From NCBI RefSeq assembly GCF_018141545.1, contig NZ_CP064356.1, positions 2,183,001 to 2,247,000 on the forward strand: 64,000 nucleotides of DNA, given 5' to 3'. Below the pieces are notes generated by a model, which was not told where the DNA came from, ran no database searches, and saw only the letters and a list, made by a program, of their open reading frames with translations. This DNA comes from Miltoncostaea oceani. GTDB taxonomy: Bacteria > Actinomycetota > Thermoleophilia > Miltoncostaeales > Miltoncostaeaceae. The translations under genes were made by a program, and so were the position numbers. This document shows positions 44,078 to 52,772 of this stretch, in pieces. Each line of letters begins with the position of its first letter. The first letter of the stretch is position 1.

Positions 44078-45036
44078 GCACGACCGCCGCACCACCGACC
44101 GTCTCGTTCGTCGTGATCGCCTACAACGAGGAGGCGAACATCGCCGACTGCCTGGAGTCGCTGCGCGCCCAGGCGGCCGGCTGCGACGCCGAGTTCATCG
44201 TCGTCGACGACGCATCGACGGACGCCACCCGCGCGGTCGCGCGGGACTTCGCCGGCCGCGAGCCGCGGGCCCGCCTCGTGGAGATGCCCGTCAACGGGGG
44301 CCGCGGCGCCGCACGGCGGGCGGGCGTGGAGGCCTCCCGCGGCGACTACGTGGCGTTCGTCGACGCCGACATCGTGCTGCCGCCCCACTGGCTCGGGACC
44401 ACGCTCGCCTGCCTCGGCGACGGGGCCGACGCGTGCGGCGGCGTCGCGGTCCCCGACGGCGACGTCACGTACCTGTCGAACCGGTTCCGCCTGCGCCCGC
44501 GCCCCGTCGCCCCGACGGCGGCCGTCACGGGCAACAACGGCCTGTTCCGCCGGTCGGTCTTCGAGCGCGTCCAGTTCGCCGCCCGCAAGCGGAGCGGCGA
44601 GGACGTCGACATCGTGCACCGCATGGGGGCCGCGGGGATGCGCGCGACGACCCTGCCGGACCTGCTCGTGGACCACCGGGAGGCGAAGGGGTTCGTCCGC
44701 TCGGTGCGGTGGCTGTTCGAGAGCGGCGTCGGCGCGAGCGCGCAACTGCGGGAGCAGCGGCGCCTGCGGACACCCGACGTGGCCTTCGCCGGCGCCGTCG
44801 CGGCGGTGCTCGCCGCGGCCGGGCTCGCCGTCACCGGCCGGGTCCCGGCGCGCACCGCGCCGGTCCTGCCGCTCGCCTACGTCGCCGTCACCGCGGGGGC
44901 CCACCTGTGGACCCGGTTCGACGTGCGCGCCACGCCGGCCCGCAGCGCCGCGGCGTGGGCCTGCAACGGCGCCCTGATCGCCGGCTACTACGCGGGCCGC
45001 CTGCGCGGGCTCGCCGGGACGGGGGGTGGGCGGTGA
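44074..45036 (+). CDS. GT2 glycosyltransferase with C-terminal helices
   Basis: The 320-residue protein has VSFVVIAYNEEANIADCLESL, VVDDASTDAT and FVDADIVLPP as the DxD site, then TGNNGLFRRSVFERVQF and EDVDIVHRM for acceptor binding. Two hydrophobic helices lie near 230-275. ATGA overlap with the polytopic protein gene. Confidence 0.87.
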   Translation: MSTTAAPPTVSFVVIAYNEEANIADCLESLRAQAAGCDAEFIVVDDASTDATRAVARDFAGREPRARLVEMPVNGGRGAARRAGVEASRGDYVAFVDADIVLPPHWLGTTLACLGDGADACGGVAVPDGDVTYLSNRFRLRPRPVAPTAAVTGNNGLFRRSVFERVQFAARKRSGEDVDIVHRMGAAGMRATTLPDLLVDHREAKGFVRSVRWLFESGVGASAQLREQRRLRTPDVAFAGAVAAVLAAAGLAVTGRVPARTAPVLPLAYVAVTAGAHLWTRFDVRATPARSAAAWACNGALIAGYYAGRLRGLAGTGGGR

Positions 45037-45902
45037 TCTCGATCGTCGTCATCAGCAAGGACGAGCGCGGCCTCGACGCGACCCTCGGCGCGGTGCAGGA
45101 GCAGGCCGCCGCCCTGGGACGTCCCGCCGAGACCGTCGTCGTCGACGCCTCCGAGGGGCGGCTCGACGACATCCGCGATCGCCACCCCGCCGTGAGGTGG
45201 ATCGCGTTCACCCGCCCGGCGGGGGTGGCCGTCTCGATCCCGCACCAGCGCAACGCGGGCGTCGCCGCGGCCCGGGGCGACGTGATCGTGTTCACCGACG
45301 CCGGCTGCGACCCCGCCGACGGCTGGCTCGCCGCCCTCGTCGCCCCCCTCGACGCGGGCGAGTCGGTCGCCGCCGGGGTCGCCCTGACCGCCGACGGCCG
45401 TGGCATCTACGACCGTCACGTGCGCGAGGGCGCCACGGAGGAGTACCTGCCGGAGTGCCCCACGATCACGATGGCGTTCACGCGCGCCGCCTTCGACGCG
45501 GTCGGCGGCTTCGACGAGGCGTTCCAGTACGGCTCCGACATCGACTTCTCGTGGCGGCTCGTGGACGCCGGGTACCGCATCCGCGCGGTACCGGGGGCCG
45601 TCGTCAGCCACGACTGGGGGGACGTGTCGCGCCAGGTGCGCCGCGGATACCGCTACGGCCGGGCGCGGGCGCGTCTGTACCGCAAGCACCGGTCGCGCCT
45701 GGCGGGCGCGCTGCGCAGCGACCCCATGGTGCTCGTGTACCCGGTGTTCCTGCTGGGCCTCCCCCTCACCCTGAGGTACCGCCTCTACCCCGCCCTGCTG
45801 CTGATCCCGGCGTGGCGCAACCGCGCCGACGGGCCCGTCCGGGTCCTCGCCGACCACCTGGCATTCGGTGCCGGCGTCCTCCGGGAGGTCGTGCGCCGGT
45901 GA
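45033..45902 (+). CDS. GT2 glycosyltransferase
   Basis: The 289-residue protein has ISIVVISKDERGLDATL, IPHQRNAGVAAARGDVIVFTDAGCDPADGW around the DxD position (here DAG), and FDEAFQYGSDIDFSWRLVDAGYRI. A hydrophobic C-terminal hairpin may touch the membrane. Coupled to both neighbours by GTGA. Confidence 0.85.
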   Translation: MISIVVISKDERGLDATLGAVQEQAAALGRPAETVVVDASEGRLDDIRDRHPAVRWIAFTRPAGVAVSIPHQRNAGVAAARGDVIVFTDAGCDPADGWLAALVAPLDAGESVAAGVALTADGRGIYDRHVREGATEEYLPECPTITMAFTRAAFDAVGGFDEAFQYGSDIDFSWRLVDAGYRIRAVPGAVVSHDWGDVSRQVRRGYRYGRARARLYRKHRSRLAGALRSDPMVLVYPVFLLGLPLTLRYRLYPALLLIPAWRNRADGPVRVLADHLAFGAGVLREVVRR

Positions 45903-46960
45903 GGATCCTCGCGCTGCCACGGAACGCGAACCCCTATCAGGAGGCCCTGTACGGGGAGATCCGCCGTCTAGGGATACCCGTGGCGTACCTGGGGGAACTG
46001 ACGCGCTCACGCACCCTCAACGTGCTGCTCCTGCCCCTCGAGATGGCGGTGCGCCGCGCGTTCGGCTGGCGCGTCGTGCACCTCCATTGGGTCTTCGAGT
46101 TCGCCCTCCCCGGGGCGGGGCGCGCGCCTGTCATGCGCAGGGTCGCCCAGGCGTTCTTCGGGCTCTGGCTGCGCCTGCCGCGCGCCTTCGGCATGACCCT
46201 TGTCTGGACGGCGCACAACGCGCTACCCCACGACCGCATCTTCCACGACGACGTCGCCGCGCGGCGCGCGCTGGTCGGGGCTTCCGACCTCGTCATCGCG
46301 CACTCCACGGCGACCCTCGAGGCTCTCGAGGAGATCGGCATCCGTCCCGACAGAGCGATCGTGGTGCCCGTCGGACGGTCGGCGTCGGACGCGGCGCCCG
46401 CGCCGCGCACTGCTGACGGCACGACTCGACTGCTCTTCTTCGGTCGGGTCGCCCCGTACAAGGGCGTCGAGGACCTCCTGACGGCACTGGACGGGGTCCC
46501 GGACGACACGCGCGTGGCGGTGGACGTCGTGGGCGCCTGCGATGACCCGACCCTCCGACGGACCCTGACCGAACGCGCATCCCGGGCTCGCCATCCCGTG
46601 AAGCTGTCGCTCGGGCACGTGCCGGACGGGGACCTCGCCGGCCTTCTCGCCGACACGGATGCCGTCGTACTCCCCTTCCGCCGCGTGACCACGAGCAGCA
46701 GCGCGATCCACGCCCTGGACCACGGGCGCCCGGTGATCGTCCCGGACCTCCCCGCCCTGCGCGAACTGCCGTCCGACGCGACCATCCGCTACGACGGGAC
46801 CCCGCAGGCCCTCGCGACGACCATCAGGGACGTCGCCGCCATGGACGACGACGACCGGCAGCGCAGGTGTGCCGCCGCCCGCGCGTACACTCCGCCGTCC
46901 TGGGCCGAGATCGCCGAGCAGACGATCGACGGCATGCGACGCGCCATGGACGCGCGATGA
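45899..46960 (+). CDS. GT4-like glycosyltransferase lacking the EX7E glutamates
   Basis: The 353-residue GT-B protein has VVHLHWVFEFALPG near 57, LVWTAHNALPHD near 100 and LLFFGRVAPYKGVEDLLTAL near 180. In place of EX7E it has PFRRVTTSSSAIHALDHGRPVIVPDL, as in a branch of GT4 with a serine-rich donor loop. From here through the flippase gene the codon use is somewhat less GC-rich than in the earlier genes of the operon. Confidence 0.8.
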   Translation: MRILALPRNANPYQEALYGEIRRLGIPVAYLGELTRSRTLNVLLLPLEMAVRRAFGWRVVHLHWVFEFALPGAGRAPVMRRVAQAFFGLWLRLPRAFGMTLVWTAHNALPHDRIFHDDVAARRALVGASDLVIAHSTATLEALEEIGIRPDRAIVVPVGRSASDAAPAPRTADGTTRLLFFGRVAPYKGVEDLLTALDGVPDDTRVAVDVVGACDDPTLRRTLTERASRARHPVKLSLGHVPDGDLAGLLADTDAVVLPFRRVTTSSSAIHALDHGRPVIVPDLPALRELPSDATIRYDGTPQALATTIRDVAAMDDDDRQRRCAAARAYTPPSWAEIAEQTIDGMRRAMDAR

Positions 46961-48309
46961 GGGGCCTCCGGGGTCGCGTCGCCGGTCACTCGATCGTCCG
47001 GCGCATCACCGAGGACGCCCTCTACCGCGGCTCGACGCTCCTCCTCCTCAACACCGCGCTGCTGTCGGGCTTCGGCTTCGCCTTCTGGGCCGTCGCCGCA
47101 CGGCTCTATCCGACGGATGCCGTGGGCGCCTTCGCGGGCATCACCGCCGGGGTCGGGTTGCTCGGCGCGGTGGGGGCCCTCGGTCTGCCGAACACGCTGA
47201 TGCGCCATCTCGCGCTCGCGCCGAGCGCCCGGCAACTCGCCACGGTCGCCGTCGTCGCGTCGACCACCGCGGGCGGCGCCCTCTGCCTGATCGTCGTGCT
47301 GTTCCTCGGCGGTCACCTGCCTGGCGAGCTGGACCTGGCGCAGGCGGACCATCGCATCCTGGTCGCGGTCCTCGCGATGCTGGCAGCGGTCGGTGCCGTC
47401 ATCGACGGAGGGCTGATCGCGCTGCGGTCCACGCGACAGATCCTCACCAAGAACCTCGCGGGGAGCATCGCCAAGCTCGGCGTCCTCGGGGCGCTCGCGG
47501 CGAGCGGTGTGCTCGGGATGGTGGGGCTGGTCACCGCCTACGGGATCGGGGCCGGACTGGCCGCGTTCCTCGGCGGCGTCGCGCTGTTCCGCCGTGTGCG
47601 CTCGGGCGGCGGGATCGCGCCCCCGCGACGCGACCTCCGACGGTATCTGTCCTTCTCGGGGAGCAGCTACCTCGGCACCGTCGTCGGCATCCTGCCCGCC
47701 ACCATCGTGCCCCTCATGGTCCTGACCCTCCTGGGGCCCGAGGAAACCGCGTACTTCACGATCGCGTTCATGCTCGCCAGCTTCCTCAACTTCGTCCCCT
47801 CGACGACCGCGCAGGTCCTGATGGCCGAGGTGAGCCGCGGCGACCGGGCGCTGCGGGTCGTCGTGTCGAAGGCCGTCCGGCACGTCTACTCGCTGCTGCT
47901 CCCCGCGGTCCTGATCCTCGTCCTGGGCGCGCCGTTCGTGCTGAGGATCTTCGGCCCCGGATACGCGGACGGGGCGACGACGTGCCTGCAGCTCCTCGGC
48001 CTCGGAGCCCTCGCGACGGGGTGCACGTACCTGATCGACGCCATCCTCGCGGCGCGGGACCGCATGGGCGCGTACATCGCGATGAACGTGGCCAACGCGC
48101 TCCTCGTGCTCGGGCTCGTCGGCCTCGCGCTGCCCCACGGGCTCGCCGCCGCCGGCGCGGCGTGGGTGGTCGCCCAGGCCGCTTCGGTCGCGCTCGGGCT
48201 CGTGGCGCTGCGCGTCACGGGCGTCTGGCGGTCCCCGGGCTCTCGGGCGTCGCTCGCTCTGGCGGGCGCCGCGGCGGAGGCGGAGTCCTACGGGCCGGGG
48301 CGGGGATGA
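46957..48309 (+). CDS. Wzx-type polysaccharide flippase
   Basis: The 450-residue protein has about 12-14 membrane helices in the MATE-like (MVF/MOP) layout, beginning ALYRGSTLLLLNTALLSGFGFAFWAVAARLYP. It would move the lipid-linked repeat unit across the membrane. It overlaps both neighbours by four bases. Confidence 0.85.
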   Translation: MRGLRGRVAGHSIVRRITEDALYRGSTLLLLNTALLSGFGFAFWAVAARLYPTDAVGAFAGITAGVGLLGAVGALGLPNTLMRHLALAPSARQLATVAVVASTTAGGALCLIVVLFLGGHLPGELDLAQADHRILVAVLAMLAAVGAVIDGGLIALRSTRQILTKNLAGSIAKLGVLGALAASGVLGMVGLVTAYGIGAGLAAFLGGVALFRRVRSGGGIAPPRRDLRRYLSFSGSSYLGTVVGILPATIVPLMVLTLLGPEETAYFTIAFMLASFLNFVPSTTAQVLMAEVSRGDRALRVVVSKAVRHVYSLLLPAVLILVLGAPFVLRIFGPGYADGATTCLQLLGLGALATGCTYLIDAILAARDRMGAYIAMNVANALLVLGLVGLALPHGLAAAGAAWVVAQAASVALGLVALRVTGVWRSPGSRASLALAGAAAEAESYGPGRG

Positions 48310-49358
48310 CGGCAGAACCCCGCGTACCGCGCCCCTCGCCCACGGCGCCCGACACGCTCGCCGTGGTGATGGCGACCTACGACGGCGGCCGCTGGATCGG
48401 GGAGCAGCTCGCGAGCATCGCCGCGCAGACGCGGCCGCCCGACCTGCTGGTCGTCTCCGACGACGGATCGACCGACGACACCGTCGACGTCGTCGCGCGG
48501 TTCGCCCGCACGGCGCCGTTCCCGGTGCGCCTCGTCGACGGTCCGCGCACCGGCCTCGCCGACAACTTCTGGAGCGCCGCCGCGCGCGCCGGCGGGTGCG
48601 AGCTGATCGCCTGGGCCGACCAGGACGACGTCTGGGAGCCGGCGAAGCTCGCGCGGTGCGAGGAGGCCCTCCGGCGCAGCGGGGCGGCGTTCGCGTGCCA
48701 CTCGGCGGTGGTCGTCGACGACGCCCTCCGGCCGACCGGGCGCCGCTTCCCCGACCACCGGCGCGACGTCGTCCTCGGACCGCTCGAGGGCGACCCGTGG
48801 GACGTCCCCTCCGGCTTCGCGTCCGTCTTCCGGCGGGAGCTCCTCGACGGGATCCGCTGGGGGGACCGGCCGACCTCCCACCAGACCGGCCGGCCCGTCA
48901 ACCACGACCACGCCGTCTCCCTCCGCGCGTTCGCGGGGGCGTCGCGGGTCGCGGTCGCCGACCCCCTCGCCCGGTACCGCCAGCACGGCGGCAACGCGGC
49001 GGGCGCCCCGACCGTCCACGGCGCCGCGTCGGTGCGCGCGGCGATGGCCGTCGGCGGGGCCCAGTTCCGCCGCCTCGCCGTCATCGCCCGCGGGTACGGC
49101 GACCACGTCGCCGGCCTCGACGGCGTCGCGCCCGGCGCCGCGGACTACTTCACGCGCCTCGCCGGGCGCTGCGACCTGCGGGCCGCGTCGTACGAGCCCC
49201 GCCGCGCGACGCGACGGGTGCGACGCCTGGCGGGTGGCCTGCGCGCCGGCGTGTACGCCCCCCGGACGCGGGGCGGCTTCGGGCCCCTGGCGCTCGCGAA
49301 GGACGCCGTCGACGTGGGCGTCCGGGGGCTCTCACGGTCGGAGCCGGCCCCCACCTGA
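48306..49358 (+). CDS. GT2 glycosyltransferase, rhamnosyltransferase type
   Basis: The 350-residue protein has LAVVMATYDGGRWIGEQLASIAAQ, VVSDDGSTDDT and the WADQDDVWEPAKL motif, which is common in rhamnosyltransferases of O-antigen clusters. The last 120 residues are basic. It is the final gene of the operon; the stop lies 17 bases from that of the convergent DUF1361 gene. Confidence 0.86.
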   Translation: MTAEPRVPRPSPTAPDTLAVVMATYDGGRWIGEQLASIAAQTRPPDLLVVSDDGSTDDTVDVVARFARTAPFPVRLVDGPRTGLADNFWSAAARAGGCELIAWADQDDVWEPAKLARCEEALRRSGAAFACHSAVVVDDALRPTGRRFPDHRRDVVLGPLEGDPWDVPSGFASVFRRELLDGIRWGDRPTSHQTGRPVNHDHAVSLRAFAGASRVAVADPLARYRQHGGNAAGAPTVHGAASVRAAMAVGGAQFRRLAVIARGYGDHVAGLDGVAPGAADYFTRLAGRCDLRAASYEPRRATRRVRRLAGGLRAGVYAPRTRGGFGPLALAKDAVDVGVRGLSRSEPAPT

Positions 49359-49375
49359 CGACGGTCCCGGGGGGA

Positions 49376-50041
49376 TCAGGCCCCGGTGGAGGCCGCGCCC
49401 GCGCGGCGCACCGCGGCGTACGCGAGGTGGAGCCCCACCCCGACGACGAGGGTGAAGCCGACGGCGATCGCGAGGCTCCGCGGCTCGCTGAGGTGGCCGG
49501 CGAGCTCGGTGACCATCCCGGCGGGGTCGCCGAGCACGTCCCAGCTGTTCCAGCGCAGCACCCGCCCCAGGTAGATCCCGACCGCGGACAGCCAGACGCA
49601 GAGCGGCAGCACCAGCCGCACCGACCGGCCCCCGAGGCGCAGCCGGACGGCCTCCTGCACCGCCGAGACCGCGACGACGAAGAGCAGGAGCCCCGTCACG
49701 GCGAACGACACCAGCACGGCGAGGAGCAGGGTGCCGGACCCGCCGTAGCCGTCGTCGAGGTGGATCAGGTCGGTGACCATGTACGGGGCGTTCGGCAGGA
49801 AGAGCAGCCACGCGACCCCGGCGACGGCCAGCACCGCGGCGGGCGCGCGGCCGCGCGCGCCGCGCAGGATCACCCAGGCGAGACCGACCGGTATCGCGGC
49901 GAGGAACAGGTTCCAGGCCATCCAGATCAGCGACGAGCCGGGGTCGTCCCACAACCACGCGCCAAGGAGGCCGAGCGACACCGCCGACGCCGTGAGCGCC
50001 GCCGGGACCGGTCGCCGGAGTCTGCGGATGCGGTCCGTCAT
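49376..50041 (-). CDS. DUF1361 membrane protein
   Basis: The 221-residue protein has six hydrophobic segments and the family patterns MAWNLFLAAIPVGLAW, LFLPNAPYMVTDLIHL and GRVLRWNSWDVL. The function of DUF1361 is not established. The ATG at 50041 is chosen over a TTG at 50053; neither has a clear Shine-Dalgarno. It converges on the polysaccharide operon. Confidence 0.85.
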   Translation of the reverse strand: MTDRIRRLRRPVPAALTASAVSLGLLGAWLWDDPGSSLIWMAWNLFLAAIPVGLAWVILRGARGRAPAAVLAVAGVAWLLFLPNAPYMVTDLIHLDDGYGGSGTLLLAVLVSFAVTGLLLFVVAVSAVQEAVRLRLGGRSVRLVLPLCVWLSAVGIYLGRVLRWNSWDVLGDPAGMVTELAGHLSEPRSLAIAVGFTLVVGVGLHLAYAAVRRAGAASTGA

Positions 50042-50087
50042 CCGGTCATGCAAGCACAGGGCGCCGGGGACGGGCGACCCGCCGGGC

Positions 50088-51221
50088 TCAGGAGCGCCGG
50101 GCGCTCGGCAGGCCGCGGGCGGCGTCGGAGGCCGCCGCCCGCCCGAAGTGGCGGGCGTAGGTGGAGAGGCCCCTCCGGTTCTTCTGGATCTCGAGGCAGC
50201 CGACGAGCTGGTCGTTGTTGAAGTACGACTGGTAGGCGACGCGGTTGTTGCGCACCAGGGCGGCGATGGCGGCGACGAAGACGGGGTTGTCGCCCCCGCC
50301 CTTGTGGCGCGCCGAGATGAGGCCCCACTCCGGCAGGCTGATCGGCTTCCCGTGCCGCCGCGCGAACGCCAGGATCTCGGAGAGGCCGCCGGGCTGGGAG
50401 ATGATCGCGTTCCACCGCGCCGGACCCGGGGCCGGCAGCGGCGGGCCGGCGGAGTCGTAGACGTCGATGCCGATCACGTCGACCACGCGGTCACCGGGGT
50501 AGATCTTCTCCAGCGGGATGTCCCGGTAGGCGGAGTTGAGGTTCCAGTCGAGCGTGAAGCGGGCGCCCGGGACCGACGTGAGGACGCGCGCGAACCGCGC
50601 CCAGTACGCCCTCCAGTGGGCGAAGTCGGCGTCGGTGCGTCCCACGTGGTCCGCGTTCCAGTCGCCGTTGGCCTCGTAGCCCAGGCGGATGACGGACCGG
50701 CCGAGCCCGGCGCGGACGAGGTTGCGGCCGAGGGCGCGGATGTGGCGGTCGTAGGCGCCCGACGCGCCGCGGCGGCGCCAGTCGGCCGGCATCCCCTGCG
50801 TCGGGATCATCGACTGGCCGATCACCATGCGGCGGGCCTGCGGGTCGGCCCGCACCCACGCCGCCCAGCCGTAGTCGGGGTCGGGGTGGTCGAGGAACCA
50901 CGGGTCGGTCCAGTCCTCCCACGTCGCCACGTTGTTGTAGATCGACGCGCACCGGAAGGGCACGCCGATGCGGCGGCCGATGGCCCGCATCTCGCGCATG
51001 CTGTTGTGGCTGTAGATGCAGGCGGTCTTCGCGTCGCCCGTGGCGGGGGCGGGTGCGGGGCCGGGCTTCACGGCGCGGGCGACCGACGCCGCGGGGGCGG
51101 CCTCCGCCGCGCCGGGCTCCGTCGCCACGACCGCCGCGGTCGCCGTCGCCGCGAGGCATGCGGTCGCCACGACGATCCATGCGGACGCGCGGCGGAGCGT
51201 TGCCCGGGGGGCGAGCGGCAC
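50088..51221 (-). CDS. Secreted glycoside hydrolase, GH26-like
   Basis: The 377-residue protein has a signal peptide (about 8-40, ending in an Ala-rich stretch) and a (beta/alpha)8 pattern. RLGYEANGDWN near 210 fits the acid/base Glu of clan A enzymes such as GH26, and SLPEWGLIS near 300 fits the nucleophile. IDVYDSAG lies on an intermediate strand. The substrate could be a mannan-like or other surface glycan. The GTG follows GGAGG by 9 bases. Its place beside the glycan operon suggests trimming of the exported polymer. Confidence 0.75.
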   Translation of the reverse strand: MPLAPRATLRRASAWIVVATACLAATATAAVVATEPGAAEAAPAASVARAVKPGPAPAPATGDAKTACIYSHNSMREMRAIGRRIGVPFRCASIYNNVATWEDWTDPWFLDHPDPDYGWAAWVRADPQARRMVIGQSMIPTQGMPADWRRRGASGAYDRHIRALGRNLVRAGLGRSVIRLGYEANGDWNADHVGRTDADFAHWRAYWARFARVLTSVPGARFTLDWNLNSAYRDIPLEKIYPGDRVVDVIGIDVYDSAGPPLPAPGPARWNAIISQPGGLSEILAFARRHGKPISLPEWGLISARHKGGGDNPVFVAAIAALVRNNRVAYQSYFNNDQLVGCLEIQKNRRGLSTYARHFGRAAASDAARGLPSARRS

Positions 51222-51322
51222 CGGTGGGGACCTCCGTGTCGGATGGCGGGCGCAGCCGTCCCGGCCCGCCCCACCAGGTCTATCGACGGTCCCCCGCCCG
51301 GGGTGAGCCGGGCGGGTCCCCC

Positions 51323-52213
51323 TCAACCTCCGGCGGGGGCCCCGGCGCGCCGGGCCGCGGCGAAGACCGCGCGGATCTCGTCCTCGTCGCGGTCGCCGTG
51401 GAAGCGCACCGAGTGCGTGATGAGGGCGGGTCCCGCGAGGAGGTCCTCGGGGGACGCCGGCAGCCCGCGCCACCGCACGGCCATCGGGTCGCCGGGGCGG
51501 CTGAAGTCGCCGATCCCGAACCCCGCGGCGACGGTGAGGAGGGCGAACACCTGGTCCTCCCCCAGGTGGGAGTCCGCCATCTCGGGCATGTCGAGCAGCC
51601 CGCGCGACGCGAGCGACCGCACGGCCGCCCCCGTCTGGAGGTAGGCGCCGCCGAGGGCGTGCTCCCCGTGCCGGTAGCCGTTCGCCGTCGCGCGGTCAAG
51701 CAGGCCGCGGAGCCGGGCGCGCAGCCGCGGGTGGCGCCAGCCGCGCCAGCCGGTCTCGGCCCGCAGCGTCGCGGCGGCCGGCGCGAAGTCCCGGGGGCTT
51801 CCGTCCGGGCCGGTGCGGTACGCGCCGAGCAGTCCGAGGCCCGGCTCCTCCGCGAAGCGGCGGAGCGCGGCGTCCTCGATGCCCGCACCGATGAGCAGGG
51901 CGTCGGTGTCCATGCGCAGCAGCAGGTCGAACCGCCAGTGGGCGCAGGCGTGGGAGTGCCCCGCTGCGATCTTCACCCACAGGCCACCCCACCCGCCGGA
52001 CGCCCCCGCGGGGGCCGGCACGACGTGGACGTCGGGGTCGCCGGCGACCGATGCCGCGAGGGCGTCCGACCCCGTGTCGTCGACGAGCACGACGGCGCGG
52101 GAGGGATCCGTGTACGCCCGGACGCTCTCGAGCGTGTCCGACGGGTCCTCACCCGGGCCGATCGGCATCACGACGACGAGGCGGACGTGTTCGAGCGGCA
52201 TCACGTCGGTCAC
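51323..52213 (-). CDS. Glycosyltransferase, GT-A fold
   Basis: The 296-residue protein has an N-terminal strand LVVVMPIGPGEDPSDTLESVRAY, VVLVDDTGSD near 45, and RMDTDALLIG as the DxD site near 100; ADSHLGEDQVFALLTVAAGFG may carry the catalytic base. It has no membrane helix. The GTG has a GGAGGGG 9 bases upstream. It is separate from the main operon, on the other strand, next to the GH26-like gene. Confidence 0.7.
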   Translation of the reverse strand: MTDVMPLEHVRLVVVMPIGPGEDPSDTLESVRAYTDPSRAVVLVDDTGSDALAASVAGDPDVHVVPAPAGASGGWGGLWVKIAAGHSHACAHWRFDLLLRMDTDALLIGAGIEDAALRRFAEEPGLGLLGAYRTGPDGSPRDFAPAAATLRAETGWRGWRHPRLRARLRGLLDRATANGYRHGEHALGGAYLQTGAAVRSLASRGLLDMPEMADSHLGEDQVFALLTVAAGFGIGDFSRPGDPMAVRWRGLPASPEDLLAGPALITHSVRFHGDRDEDEIRAVFAAARRAGAPAGG

Positions 52214-52263
52214 GGGCGACGTCCCCTCCGTCTCGGCCCCGGCGCGGATCGCGGGGCGGAACG

Positions 52264-52293
52264 ACGAAGGCCCCGCGGTGACGGGGCCTTCGT
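52264..52293 (-). terminator. Terminator after tRNA-Ala
   Basis: A 12-base-pair perfect stem (52264-52275 with 52282-52293, 6-base loop) lies 4 bases past the tRNA 3' end on the minus strand. It overlaps the region before the glycosyltransferase start at 52213. Confidence 0.65.
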
Positions 52294-52297
52294 GAAG

Positions 52298-52370
52298 TGG
52301 AGGATACCGGGATCGAACCGGTGACCTCTACGCTGCCAGCGTAGCGCTCTCCCAGCTGAGCTAATCCCCC
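52298..52370 (-). tRNA. tRNA-Ala(GGC)
   Basis: The 73-base gene folds as a standard cloverleaf. The acceptor stem has the G3-U70 wobble that identifies alanine tRNAs. The anticodon loop is CTGGCAG with GGC at positions 34-36, and the T arm contains GGTTCGATCCC. The 3' CCA is not encoded. Confidence 0.96.
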
Positions 52371-52381
52371 GGGACGAGCGG

Positions 52382-52410
52382 AGTATAAGGAGCCTCTCCC
52401 CCGCTCGCAA
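52382..52410 (-). promoter_or_regulatory. Promoter of tRNA-Ala
   Basis: A -35 TTGCGA (52405-52410) and -10 TATACT (52382-52387) are 17 bases apart on the minus strand; the tRNA begins 11 bases after the -10. This is the most canonical promoter in the window. Confidence 0.8.
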
Positions 52411-52430
52411 AACGCCCGGCACCGCGCGGA

Positions 52431-52772
52431 CTACGAGGCCGCGGCCACGTACTCCTGGCGGGGGGCCTCCTTCCAGAGGCGGTCGAGGCGGTAGAAGTCG
52501 CGCGACTCCGGCGTGAACACGTGCACGACGCAGTCGAGGAGGTCGACGAGGATCCACTCGCCCTCGCGCGCGCCCTCGACGGTGCGGGGGACGACGCCGT
52601 GGTCGGCCTTCATCCGGATCCGCAGCTCCTCGGCGATCGCCTTGGTCTGACGCGGTGTCTGACCGGTGCACACGACGATGTAGTCCGTGTACGACACGAG
52701 CCCCGACATGTCGAGGATCACGATGTCCCTGGCGTTCTTGGACTCGGCCAGGGCGGCGGCGGCGAGGGTCAG
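52431..52772 (-). CDS. rsfS: Ribosomal silencing factor RsfS; apparent CTG start
   Basis: The 113-residue protein has the Iojap/RsfS features: a first helix TLAAAALAESKNARDIVILDM, SYTDYIVVCTG, GEWILVDLLDCVVHVF and YRLDRLW. It binds L14 and blocks subunit joining in starvation. No ATG, GTG or TTG lies before the first helix in frame. A CTG at 52772 overlaps the nadD stop as CTGA and gives the usual length, while the first canonical start (GTG, 17 codons later) would delete the first helix. Confidence 0.9.
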   Translation of the reverse strand: MTLAAAALAESKNARDIVILDMSGLVSYTDYIVVCTGQTPRQTKAIAEELRIRMKADHGVVPRTVEGAREGEWILVDLLDCVVHVFTPESRDFYRLDRLWKEAPRQEYVAAAS

